Shown: piece by piece, positions 52,310 through 60,279 of the stretch
Layout: each line of letters starts with the position of its first letter
Numbering within the stretch: the stretch's first letter is position 1
DNA from: Rugamonas sp045984285
GTDB lineage: Bacteria; Pseudomonadota; Gammaproteobacteria; Burkholderiales; Burkholderiaceae_D
DNA length: 64,000 bases
NCBI RefSeq assembly: GCF_045984285.3
Contig: NZ_JBJQIK030000003.1
Coordinates: forward strand, 124,001 to 188,000
Direction of reading: 5' to 3'
Translations under genes and position numbers: made by a program
The notes under the pieces: generated by a model
Databases searched by the model: none
What the model was told of the DNA's origin: nothing
Seen by the model: the letters and a program-made list of their open reading frames with translations, nothing else

Positions 52310-53241
52310 GCATCAGTTCCATCATGTCCAGCAGTGCAGCCAGCCAGGAGAATATGGAAATTCACAATCATGACCAGGGACTGGCCGCCGACCTGGAGGC
52401 GCTGCTGAAGATGCATACGGGACGCAGGCAATCGCTGCGCATGCTGTTCGCCGGCGCGGCAGCCTTGCCGCTGATGGGCTGCGGCGGAGGCGCCGCGGGC
52501 ACGGCTGCGGCCGGAACTTCGGCCAACGGCGCCACCACGACGCCAGCAACGACAACCGGCACGGGCGGCACCACGACCAGCACCACGGCTGGCAGCTGCA
52601 CCGCCATTCCCGAGGAAACGGGAGGCCCTTATCCTGCAGATGGCACGAACAGCAATGGCAGCGGCATCGTCAACGTGCTGACCCAGACCGGCGTCGTGAG
52701 GAGCGATATCCGCAGCAGCTTCAATGGTTCAAGCGGCACGGCGGCGGGCGTGCCGCTGACGATCAAGCTGCGCATACTGAACGCGAACGCCAGCTGCGGC
52801 GCGGCGGGCAATTTCGCGGTCTACCTGTGGCATTGCGACCGCGAGGGTCGCTACTCGCTGTATTCGAGCGGCGTAACGAACCAGAACTATCTGCGCGGCG
52901 TGCAGGAGGCGGATGCGGACGGCAACGTGACCTTCACCACCATTTTCCCCGGCTGCTACGACGGCCGCATGCCGCATGTGCACTTCGAGGTGTACCAGTC
53001 GCTGGTGAAGGCGGCGAGCGCATCGAACCGCATCAAGACCTCGCAGTTCACTTTCCCGATGGCGACGCTGAACGAGGCCTACACGGCCAGCGGTTATGCC
53101 GCCAGCGTGAGCAACCTGGCGCGCATCAGCTATGCAACGGACAATGTGTTCAGCGACGGCTATTCGCTTCAGCTGGCAACGATGAGCGGCAACGCCACGG
53201 ACGGCTATGTGGCGACGCTGACGCTGGCGGTGGTGGCCTGA
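52306..53241 (+). CDS. Intradiol ring-cleavage dioxygenase-like lipoprotein, Tat-type signal
   Basis: A 311-residue protein. An unusual 39-residue N-terminal extension precedes a twin-arginine segment (R40-R41 in GRRQSLRMLF) and a lipobox LMGC with C59, then a Thr/Gly/Ala linker (60-97). The catalytic-like domain retains the non-haem Fe(III) ligands: Y183 in WHCDREGRY, Y218 in FPGCYDGR, and H224 and H226 in PHVHFEV. Classical members (catechol 1,2- and protocatechuate 3,4-dioxygenase) are cytosolic ring-openers; here the enzyme should be anchored outside the cytoplasm. Co-translated with the Spy-like protein. Substrate presumably a catechol or polyphenol (inference). Confidence 0.85.
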   Translation: MSISSIMSSSAASQENMEIHNHDQGLAADLEALLKMHTGRRQSLRMLFAGAAALPLMGCGGGAAGTAAAGTSANGATTTPATTTGTGGTTTSTTAGSCTAIPEETGGPYPADGTNSNGSGIVNVLTQTGVVRSDIRSSFNGSSGTAAGVPLTIKLRILNANASCGAAGNFAVYLWHCDREGRYSLYSSGVTNQNYLRGVQEADADGNVTFTTIFPGCYDGRMPHVHFEVYQSLVKAASASNRIKTSQFTFPMATLNEAYTASGYAASVSNLARISYATDNVFSDGYSLQLATMSGNATDGYVATLTLAVVA

Positions 53242-53245
53242 AAAA

Positions 53246-53274
53246 AATCCCCGTCGCAGCGGGGATTCGTTTTA
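53246..53274. terminator. Bidirectional terminator between dioxygenase and decarboxylase genes
   Basis: AATCCCCG (53246-53253) and CGGGGATT (53260-53267), an 8-bp stem with a 6-base loop, followed by CGTTTT, and preceded by a run of A that serves as the T tract for the opposite strand. It ends both convergent genes. Confidence 0.88.
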
Positions 53275-55524
53275 CTGCTTTACGCAGTCGACAAAGTAGT
53301 CGCGCTTGCCGTTTACTTCGCGCTTCACGAGGCCGTGCACGTCGGTCTCGAAGCCCGGGAAGCGCTCGTTGAAGTCGCGCGCGAAGCGCAGGTAGTCAAC
53401 AATGGTCTTGTTGAAGCGCTCGCCCGGAATCAGCAGCGGAATGCCCGGCGGATAAGGCGTCAGCAGGATGGAAGTGATGCGGCCTTCCAGGTCGTCGATC
53501 GCCACGCGCTCGATCTCGCGGTGCGCCATCTTGGCAAACGCTTCCGATGGCTTCATTGCCGGGATCATGTCCGACAGGTACATCTCGGTCGTCAGGCGCG
53601 CCACGTCATACGCCTTGTAGAAGTCGTGGATCGACTGGCACAGGTCGCGCAGGCCCATCTTCTCGTAGCGCGGGTTCGCCGCCGAGAATTCCGGCAGGAT
53701 GCGCCACAGCGGCATGTTCTTGTCGTAGTCGTCCTTGAACTGCTGCAGCGCGGTCAGCAGCGTGTTCCAGCGGCCCTTGGTGATGCCGATGGTGAACATG
53801 ATGAAGAAGGAGTACAGGCCGCACTTCTCCACGATCACGCCGTGTTCCGCCAGGTATTTGGTGACAATGGACGCCGGAATGCCGCTTTCGGCGAACTGGC
53901 CGTCCAGCGACAGGCCCGGATTGACGATGGTGGCCTTGATCGGGTCCAGCATGTTGAAGCCCGGCGCCAGCTTGCCGAAGCCGTGCCATTCGTCTTCCGC
54001 GCGGATGATCCAGTCTTCGCGCGTGCCGATGCCTTCCTCGGCAAAGGTATCCGGCCCCCAGACCTTGAACCACCAGTCCTTGCCCCATTCTTCGTCGATC
54101 TTCTTCATCGCGCGGCGGAAGTCCAGCGCTTCGAGGATCGATTCTTCCACCAGCGCGGTGCCGCCCGGCGCTTCCATCATGGCCGCTGCCACGTCGCACG
54201 AAGCGATGATGGAGTACTGCGGCGAGGTGGAGGTGTGCATCAGGTAGGCCTCGTTGAAGGCATCCTTGTCCAGCTTCACCGATTCCGATTCGCGCACCAG
54301 CACCTGCGAAGCCTGCGACAGGCCCGCCAGCAGCTTGTGGGTGGACTGGGTGGAGAAGATCAGCGATTCCTTGGCGCGCGGGCGGTCCTTGCCGATCGCA
54401 TGCATGTCCTTGTAGAAGTCGTGGAAGGTGGCGTGCGGCAGCCAGGCTTCGTCGAAGTGCAGGGTGTCGATCTTCCCGTCCAGCATTTCGCGCAGCACTT
54501 CCACGTTGTACACCACGCCGTCGTAGGTGGACTGGGTGATGGTGAGGATGCGGGGCTTCTTGTTCGCGGCGTCGCGTGCGAACGGGTTGTTGGCGATCTT
54601 GCGCTCAATGCTCTCCATCGTGAACTCTTCGAGCGGGATCGGGCCGATGATGCCGAGGTGGTTGCGGGTCGGCATCAGGAACACGGGGATCGCTCCGCAC
54701 ATGATGATCGAGTGCAGGATGGACTTGTGGCAGTTACGGTCCACCACCACGATATCGCCCGGCGCAACGGTGGAGTGCCACACCATCTTGTTCGAGGTGG
54801 AGGTGCCGTTGGTGACGAAGTAGCAGTGGTCCGCATTGTAGATGCGGGCGGCGTTGCGCTCGGAAGCGGCCACCGGGCCGGTATGGTCCAGCAGCTGGCC
54901 CAGTTCTTCCACCGCGTTGCAGACGTCCGCGCGCAGCATGTTCTCGCCGAAGAACTGGTGGAACATCTGGCCGATAGGGGACTTCAGGAAGGCCACGCCG
55001 CCGGAGTGGCCGGGGCAGTGCCAGGAATAGGAGCCGTCGTTCGCGTAGTGCACCAGCGCGCGGAAGAAGGGCGGCGACAGGCCGTCCAGGTAGGACTTCG
55101 CTTCGCGGATGATGTGGCGCGCCACGAATTCCGGCGTGTCTTCGAACATATGGATGAAGCCGTGCAGCTCGCGCAGGATATCGTTCGGGATATGGCGCGA
55201 CGTGCGGGTTTCACCGTACAGGTAAATAGGAATGTCCGCATTCTTGTAGCGGATTTCTTCGACGAAGGCGCGCAGCGATTTCAGCGCGTGGTCGGTTTCT
55301 TCCGCCGAACCGCCGCCGAATTCCTCATCGTCGATGGACAGCACGAAGGCCGAAGCGCGCGACTGCTGCTGGGCGAACTGGGACAGGTCGCCGTAGCTGG
55401 TAACACCCAGCACTTCCATGCCTTCTTTTTCCATGGCCGCAGCCAGGGCGCGAATGCCCAGCCCCGAGGTGTTCTCAGAACGGAAATCCTCGTCGATGAT
55501 GACGATAGGGAAGCGAAATTTCAT
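53272..55524 (-). CDS. Orn/Lys/Arg decarboxylase (class III, PLP)
   Basis: A 750-residue fold-type I PLP enzyme with an N-terminal wing domain resembling a response regulator receiver (about 1-125), the catalytic core with PLP lysine K397 in STQSTHKLLAGLSQASQ, the aspartate motif LHFDEAWLPH, and a C-terminal domain. It converts a basic amino acid to its diamine (cadaverine, putrescine or agmatine), consuming a proton. Length and style fit the biosynthetic or constitutive lysine/arginine decarboxylases of Burkholderiales rather than a defined member, so the substrate is left open. No antiporter gene is adjacent, arguing against a classic acid-resistance pair. Confidence 0.92.
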   Translation of the reverse strand: MKFRFPIVIIDEDFRSENTSGLGIRALAAAMEKEGMEVLGVTSYGDLSQFAQQQSRASAFVLSIDDEEFGGGSAEETDHALKSLRAFVEEIRYKNADIPIYLYGETRTSRHIPNDILRELHGFIHMFEDTPEFVARHIIREAKSYLDGLSPPFFRALVHYANDGSYSWHCPGHSGGVAFLKSPIGQMFHQFFGENMLRADVCNAVEELGQLLDHTGPVAASERNAARIYNADHCYFVTNGTSTSNKMVWHSTVAPGDIVVVDRNCHKSILHSIIMCGAIPVFLMPTRNHLGIIGPIPLEEFTMESIERKIANNPFARDAANKKPRILTITQSTYDGVVYNVEVLREMLDGKIDTLHFDEAWLPHATFHDFYKDMHAIGKDRPRAKESLIFSTQSTHKLLAGLSQASQVLVRESESVKLDKDAFNEAYLMHTSTSPQYSIIASCDVAAAMMEAPGGTALVEESILEALDFRRAMKKIDEEWGKDWWFKVWGPDTFAEEGIGTREDWIIRAEDEWHGFGKLAPGFNMLDPIKATIVNPGLSLDGQFAESGIPASIVTKYLAEHGVIVEKCGLYSFFIMFTIGITKGRWNTLLTALQQFKDDYDKNMPLWRILPEFSAANPRYEKMGLRDLCQSIHDFYKAYDVARLTTEMYLSDMIPAMKPSEAFAKMAHREIERVAIDDLEGRITSILLTPYPPGIPLLIPGERFNKTIVDYLRFARDFNERFPGFETDVHGLVKREVNGKRDYFVDCVKQ

Positions 55525-55555
55525 CGTAATCTCCGGGCGTGTTCAGCGCCGCCAT

Positions 55556-55576
55556 AAAAAAAGAGAACGGATTCTC
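55556..55576 (-). terminator. Putative terminator after folA
   Basis: On the minus strand GAGAA-TCCG-TTCTC is followed directly by seven T. The stem is only 5 bp but the U tract is perfect. It lies 43 bases beyond the folA stop and upstream of the decarboxylase start. Confidence 0.5.
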
Positions 55577-55618
55577 GCAGAAAATGCGGCAATCCGGTGA
55601 AAAAAATAGTCTAATCCT

Positions 55619-56107
55619 TCAGCCCTGCCTGCGGCGCAAGGTAACGAAGGCGTAGGGCAGCCCGGCCTCGGAAACATGCGGCTCGCGGGCCGTTTCCTGC
55701 CATTCGCCGGCAGGCAGTTCGGGGAAAAAGGCGTCGCACTCGAACGCCTGGCCAATTTCCGTGCGCACCACCACGTCCGCCAGGGGCAGCGACTGCTGGT
55801 AGATCTGCGCGCCGCCGATGATGAAAGCCTGGTCCGTGCTCTCCACCAGTGCGCGTGCGGCCTCCAGCGAGGTCACGGTTTCCACGCCGTCCGCTCGCCA
55901 TTCGGCATTGCGGCTGACGACAATGTTGCGGCGGTTCGGCAGCGGGCGGCCAATCGATTCGAAGGTCTTGCGGCCCATGATGATCGGATGGCCGGACGTC
56001 ATGCGCTTGAAATGCGCCAGGTCTTCCGGCAGGCGCCAGGGCAGGGTGTTGTTGATGCCGATGCCGCCCTTGGCGTCGGTGGCAACGATGATCGTCAGCT
56101 GTGTCAT
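55619..56107 (-). CDS. folA: Dihydrofolate reductase
   Basis: A 162-residue enzyme reducing dihydrofolate to tetrahydrofolate with NADPH, needed after each thymidylate synthase turnover. Motifs: GGIGINNTLPWRLPEDLAHFK (Met20-type loop and catalytic acid), GHPIIMGRKTFESIGRPLPNRRNIVVSR, and FIIGGAQIYQQSLPLADVV. Typical length (159 in E. coli). thyA lies 1.6 kb further on the same strand, separated by an opposite-strand pair. Confidence 0.97.
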   Translation of the reverse strand: MTQLTIIVATDAKGGIGINNTLPWRLPEDLAHFKRMTSGHPIIMGRKTFESIGRPLPNRRNIVVSRNAEWRADGVETVTSLEAARALVESTDQAFIIGGAQIYQQSLPLADVVVRTEIGQAFECDAFFPELPAGEWQETAREPHVSEAGLPYAFVTLRRRQG

Positions 56108-56189
56108 TAATACAATATTTTCGTCGGCGAGGGGCCAATTATAGCGATTCTGTGTTTACACTGTATGACCTGCCTGAAGGAGGATTGCC

Positions 56190-56813
56190 ATGAGAGTTTA
56201 CCTGTTCGTTCTGAGTACGCTCGCCGATTGGGAAATCGGCTACCTGACTGCCGAATTGCACAGCAAGCGCTTCTTCCGTGATCCCAAGGCCAATGTCCAG
56301 CTGATGAAGCTTGGGCTGTCCCGTGCGCCGGTGGAGAGCATGGGCGGCATGCACATTGCGCCCGATGTGGGCCTGGACGATATCCGCATGGAGAAGGACG
56401 ATGTGCTGGTCCTGCCGGGCGCCGAAACCTGGGAGAACGGCAACGACGTGATCCTGCAGTTCGCGCGCGACCGGCTGGAGCAGGGCTTCCGCGTGGCCGC
56501 CATCTGCGGCGCCACCGTGGGGCTGGCGCGCGTGGGCGCGCTGAACGGGCTGCAGCACACCAGCAATGACCTGGGCTACCTGCAGTCGGTCTGTCCGCAA
56601 TACAGCGGCGCGGCGCTATACCGCAAGGAGCCCGCGGTGCGCGACCGCAACCTGGTCACGGCCACCGGCCTGGCGCCGCTGGAGTTCACGCGAGAGGTGC
56701 TGGCCATGCTGGATGTGTTCAAGCCGGAGACGCTGGATGCCTGGTACAAGCTGTTCCTGACGCGTGAAGAGCAGCATTACCATGCGCTGGTGGCCTCGAT
56801 GTCCGATGTATAA
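56190..56813 (+). CDS. DJ-1/PfpI family glutamine amidotransferase-like protein
   Basis: A 207-residue protein with the DJ-1/PfpI elbow AAICGATVGLARVG, placing the nucleophile at C106, and the preceding VLVLPGAETWENG strand-loop. Family members include glyoxalases, chaperone-like proteins, YoaZ/YdeA-type stress proteins and inactive regulators. The function is not specified by the sequence. A good AAGGAGG site precedes the ATG. It is followed 9 bases later by the DUF3297 gene. Confidence 0.9.
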   Translation: MRVYLFVLSTLADWEIGYLTAELHSKRFFRDPKANVQLMKLGLSRAPVESMGGMHIAPDVGLDDIRMEKDDVLVLPGAETWENGNDVILQFARDRLEQGFRVAAICGATVGLARVGALNGLQHTSNDLGYLQSVCPQYSGAALYRKEPAVRDRNLVTATGLAPLEFTREVLAMLDVFKPETLDAWYKLFLTREEQHYHALVASMSDV

Positions 56814-56822
56814 TGCGCGCCT

Positions 56823-57071
56823 ATGAACGATACTACGACCAAACCAGAATTGCCGGATCATCTGTCGATCGATCCGCGCAGCAAGTTCCACGTTCCTGCC
56901 GTGTTCGAGCATGAGGTGGCCATCAAATTCAACGACAAGGAACGCCACGACGTGGAAGAGTACTGCATCAGCGAGGGCTGGATCAAAGTCCCCGCCGGCA
57001 AGGCGCTCGACCGCAAGGGCAATCCCATGCTGATCAAGCTGAAGGGCAAGGTCGAAGCGTTTTACCGCTAA
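56823..57071 (+). CDS. DUF3297 family protein
   Basis: An 82-residue soluble protein with the family pattern PDHLSIDPRSKFHVPAVFEHEVAIKFND, EEYCISEGWIKV and GNPMLIKLKGKVEAFY. Widespread in proteobacteria, function unknown. Its last 38 bases overlap the 3' end of the opposite-strand glycosylase gene. Confidence 0.88.
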   Translation: MNDTTTKPELPDHLSIDPRSKFHVPAVFEHEVAIKFNDKERHDVEEYCISEGWIKVPAGKALDRKGNPMLIKLKGKVEAFYR

Positions 57072-57729
57072 GCGCCTTCAGTCCTGAGCTGAATGCACCC
57101 GCGCCGCCATTGGCCGGGTGCCGCAAATACGGCAGGTGGGCCTTGCCCATCTCGCCGAGTACTTCTTCTGCCACACGTCCCACCGGCACCAGCGGCCGGT
57201 TCGGGAACAGCGCCAGGAACTGTTCCAGCAGGCGCCTGTTCTTCTTCAGTTCTTCCGGCGCCGGCTTGCGGTTGGTGAGATAGCTGCCATTCATCGGGTG
57301 GAAGGCAAAGGCATTCCACAGCACCACCGAACGCGTGTCGATTCCCGCCTGTTTCATCGTTTTCCAGACTATCGTTGCCGTGGGTTCGTTTGCCCCCTGT
57401 GGCAGGTGTTTGCTGGTCTGCGCGCAGGCAGCGTGCGTTACGTCTTCCGGGTGAATGTCATTGTGGCGGTGATGGCCGAGCAGGATGCGCTCGGAGGTCA
57501 TGGGAATGCCGGAGAAGTGACAGCCCTGGAAGCCCGGCGCTTCGGCCAGCAGCACCATGCCTGTGCTGGAAATGCGCTCCGAGAGGTAGCGGTGCAGGTG
57601 TTCGGCGCGGATATCGGCAGCATTGGGGCGCGCGTCATGATCGCGGTCCCGGTCGCGCCAGGGATTGAACACGTCCGGCATTTTGCAGAAGCGCCGCAGC
57701 GCTTCCACAAAATCCACTACCTCGCTCAT
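57034..57729 (-). CDS. Uracil-DNA glycosylase superfamily protein
   Basis: A 231-residue protein with UDG-fold landmarks: LLAEAPGFQGCHFSGIPMTSE (motif A region), VVLWNAFAFHP (strand and substrate loop), PLVPVGRVAEE and PYLRHPANGG (the late HP motif used for DNA intercalation). Motif A has AEAPG instead of the GEAPG of families 4/5 and lacks their Cys ligands for an iron-sulfur cluster in the expected place. Activity on uracil is plausible but unproven. The ATG overlaps the thyA stop (ATGA), so it is co-translated with thymidylate synthase; a longer upstream frame is antisense-like shadow over thyA. Confidence 0.8.
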   Translation of the reverse strand: MSEVVDFVEALRRFCKMPDVFNPWRDRDRDHDARPNAADIRAEHLHRYLSERISSTGMVLLAEAPGFQGCHFSGIPMTSERILLGHHRHNDIHPEDVTHAACAQTSKHLPQGANEPTATIVWKTMKQAGIDTRSVVLWNAFAFHPMNGSYLTNRKPAPEELKKNRRLLEQFLALFPNRPLVPVGRVAEEVLGEMGKAHLPYLRHPANGGAGAFSSGLKALSGKTLRPCPSA

Positions 57730-58697
57730 ACCGCCATCGGCGCAGTAAGCGGGGCGTGGTGCCGGTAGCCTTCGAGCGTGAAGTCGGACGGTTCGATCTT
57801 TTCCAGCCACTCGGGTTCGTACTTGCCGGTTTCCGCGAAGGCAGGCACGCGCTCGTTGATGACGAGCTGCGGCAATGGCAGCGGTTCGCGCTTCAGCTGT
57901 TCCTGCACCATATCCATGTGGTTCTCGTAGATATGGGCATCGCCGATGAAGTAGCTGAACCAGCGTGGCGTGTAGCCGGTGAGGCGCGCAACCAGCGCGA
58001 GCAGGGCCGCGCCCTCCGCGATATTGAAGGGCGTGCCGAGGCCAATGTCGTTGCTGCGCACGTAGAGAATCAGCGACAGCTCTTTCGTGGTGGCGTTCGG
58101 AATGAACTGGTACAGCAGGTGGCAGGCAGGCAGGGCAACCTGATCCAGCACGGCGGGATTCCAGCCGTGGAACAGGATGCGGCGGCTGCCGGGATTGTTC
58201 ATGATGGTGTCCAGGCATTCGCGCAGCTGGTCGATGGCCTTGTACAGCAGGACTTTCCTGACGCCGCCTTCTTCCAGCGGCGCCACCTGGCGGAAGCCGT
58301 TGCGCAGCGCATCGGCAATCTGCGCGCCTTCGCCGGCATCCAGTAGCTTGTAGCCGGGCCATTGGCGCCATTGGACGCCGTACACGGGACCGAGGTCGTC
58401 CAGGCCTTCGCGGTAGGGGTTTTCCAGCCACTGTTTGTTTTCGTTGGCGTTCTGGTCCCACACCTTGCAGCCCAGCGCGCGGAAATCGGCGGCGCTGCGG
58501 GAGGCGCGCAGGAAGGCGCACAGCTCGCCGACGACGGACTTGAAGGCCAGCTTTTTGGTGGTAACAGCGGGGAACCCGTCTTTCAGGTCAAAGCGCATCA
58601 TCGCGCCCGGAACGCTCAGCGTGCGGATGCCGGTGCGGTTATCCTGCCAGCTACCCTGGTCGAGCACAGTTTTGATGAGTTGCTGGTATTGCTGCAT
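57726..58697 (-). CDS. thyA: Thymidylate synthase ThyA
   Basis: A 323-residue enzyme methylating dUMP to dTMP with methylenetetrahydrofolate. Catalytic C192 lies in ALPACHLLYQF; other signatures are DNRTGIRTLSVPGAMMRFDL, GWNPAVLDQ, RSNDIGLGTPFNIAEGA and IGDAHIYENHMD. It is longer than E. coli ThyA (264) by a central insert (about 90-150, containing PYREGLDDLGPVYGVQWRQW) as in other long-form ThyA. First gene of a pair with the glycosylase; both act to keep uracil out of DNA. Confidence 0.97.
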   Translation of the reverse strand: MQQYQQLIKTVLDQGSWQDNRTGIRTLSVPGAMMRFDLKDGFPAVTTKKLAFKSVVGELCAFLRASRSAADFRALGCKVWDQNANENKQWLENPYREGLDDLGPVYGVQWRQWPGYKLLDAGEGAQIADALRNGFRQVAPLEEGGVRKVLLYKAIDQLRECLDTIMNNPGSRRILFHGWNPAVLDQVALPACHLLYQFIPNATTKELSLILYVRSNDIGLGTPFNIAEGAALLALVARLTGYTPRWFSYFIGDAHIYENHMDMVQEQLKREPLPLPQLVINERVPAFAETGKYEPEWLEKIEPSDFTLEGYRHHAPLTAPMAV

Positions 58698-58728
58698 TCG
58701 GATCTCCGCGTGAAAACAGGATTGTAAC

Positions 58729-60279
58729 TTAGCGCTTGCCGGAGCGTCCGCCGGGCGAGCGGCCGCCGCGCGCCATGGCCTTGGCTGCCGACTTTGCCGC
58801 TACCTTCGCCGCCGATTTCGCGCCGCGTCCAGCTGTTACGAAGACGGCGCCCTTGGGCAATCCGGCAGCAGGGCCCGTTCCGCCGGGCGTACCCGGTCCG
58901 CGCTGCTTTGCGCCGCCCGGACCGGCCGTCACACCTGGCCCAACCGGCCCTTGCTGCCTGCCGGCGCCGCGCGCCTTATCCTGCGCAGGCGCAGCGGCCT
59001 TGTCGCGCTTCGCGCCTTTCGTTTGCGCCGCTGGGGCGCCGAAGATTCCGCGCGGGTCGCGGCTCACTTCCTGAGAGACTGCTTTGGCGCCGCGCGGCGC
59101 CGCCGCTTTCGTCCCCGCAGGCCCGGCACCGGTCGAAGGCACGCGGTGATCGGCTTCAAAGCCGGCAATCTCTTCACGCGGCAAGACCTGCCGCGTCAGC
59201 GTCTCAATCGCGCGCAGCAGCTCGACTTCGTCTGCGCATACGATGGACACGGCATTACCCTCGGCGCCGGCACGGCCGGTGCGGCCGATGCGGTGCACAT
59301 AGTCCTCGGCCACTGTCGGCAAGTCGAAATTCACCACCAGCGGCAGCGCATGGATATCCAGGCCGCGTGCGGCGACGTCGGTCGCCACCAGCACCTGCAC
59401 CTCATGCGCCTTGAAGCGCTCCAGCGCACGCAGGCGCGCCGGCTGCGGCTTGTCGCCGTGGATCGAATCGGCGCTGGCGCCCTGCGCCTTGAGCAGGCCC
59501 ACCAGCTGCTCGACGCCTTTGCGCGTCTTCGCAAACACCAGCACCTGTCCCCAGCGCTGCGCGCGCAGCAGGTGCAGGAACAGCTCGGGTTTCGATTTCT
59601 TGTCGGTCGTGTAGACCAGCTGGCGCACCGTTTTGGCCGCCGCATTGACCGGGCTGGCCTGCACCGTCACCGGATCGGACAGCAGCTTGCCCGCCAGCGC
59701 GCGAATCGCTTCCGGGAACGTGGCGGAGAACAGGAGCGTCTGGCGCTGCGGCGGCAGCGCCGCAAACAGCGCATCGAGATCCTGCGCAAAGCCCAGGTCC
59801 AGCATACGGTCCGCTTCATCCAGCACCAGCGTCTGCAGCTGCTGGAAGCCGACCGCCCCCTGGCGGTGCAGGTCCAGCAGGCGGCCCGGCGTTGCCACCA
59901 GCACGTCCAGGCCTTTGCGCAGCTTCGTTACCTGCGGCTCGATCGCCACGCCGCCATAGGCCACGGCGCTGCGCAGGGGCAGCTTGCTGCCGTATTTGCG
60001 GAAGCTCTCGTACACCTGCTCGGCCAGTTCGCGCGTTGGCGCAAGCACCAGGCAGCGCACGGATTGCGGGGCGGCCTGGCCTTCCATCGTCAGCCGCTGC
60101 AGCAGGGGCAGGGCGAAACCGGCGGTCTTGCCGGTGCCAGTCTGCGCCGCCGCCATCAGGTCGCGGCCCGCCAGGACGGCGGGGATGGATTGCTGCTGCA
60201 CCGGCGTAGGCTTGTCGTAACCCAGCGCGGAAAGGGTTTGCAGCAGCGGGTCGATCAGCTTGAGGCTATGGAAGCTCAT
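58729..60279 (-). CDS. DEAD-box RNA helicase, RhlE-like
   Basis: A 516-residue ATP-dependent RNA helicase. Motifs in order: Q motif (YDKPTPVQQQSIP), AQTGTGKT, PTRELAEQ, LDEADRMLDLGF, SAT, then domain 2 with ATDVAARGLDI and HRIGRTGR. The C-terminal 150 residues are a basic Gly/Pro/Ala/Lys-rich disordered tail ending GGRSGKR, as in RhlE-type helicases involved in ribosome assembly and mRNA decay in the cold. Start MSFHSLKLI was chosen; the frame upstream is antisense nonsense over the aldolase gene. The ATG overlaps the aldolase stop (ATGA). Confidence 0.93.
   Translation of the reverse strand: MSFHSLKLIDPLLQTLSALGYDKPTPVQQQSIPAVLAGRDLMAAAQTGTGKTAGFALPLLQRLTMEGQAAPQSVRCLVLAPTRELAEQVYESFRKYGSKLPLRSAVAYGGVAIEPQVTKLRKGLDVLVATPGRLLDLHRQGAVGFQQLQTLVLDEADRMLDLGFAQDLDALFAALPPQRQTLLFSATFPEAIRALAGKLLSDPVTVQASPVNAAAKTVRQLVYTTDKKSKPELFLHLLRAQRWGQVLVFAKTRKGVEQLVGLLKAQGASADSIHGDKPQPARLRALERFKAHEVQVLVATDVAARGLDIHALPLVVNFDLPTVAEDYVHRIGRTGRAGAEGNAVSIVCADEVELLRAIETLTRQVLPREEIAGFEADHRVPSTGAGPAGTKAAAPRGAKAVSQEVSRDPRGIFGAPAAQTKGAKRDKAAAPAQDKARGAGRQQGPVGPGVTAGPGGAKQRGPGTPGGTGPAAGLPKGAVFVTAGRGAKSAAKVAAKSAAKAMARGGRSPGGRSGKR

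Noticed and set aside
57730..58521. Glycosylase gene extended over thyA
   Set aside because: The extension is an Arg-rich shadow frame of thyA; ATG 57729 overlaps the thyA stop in the usual ATGA manner.
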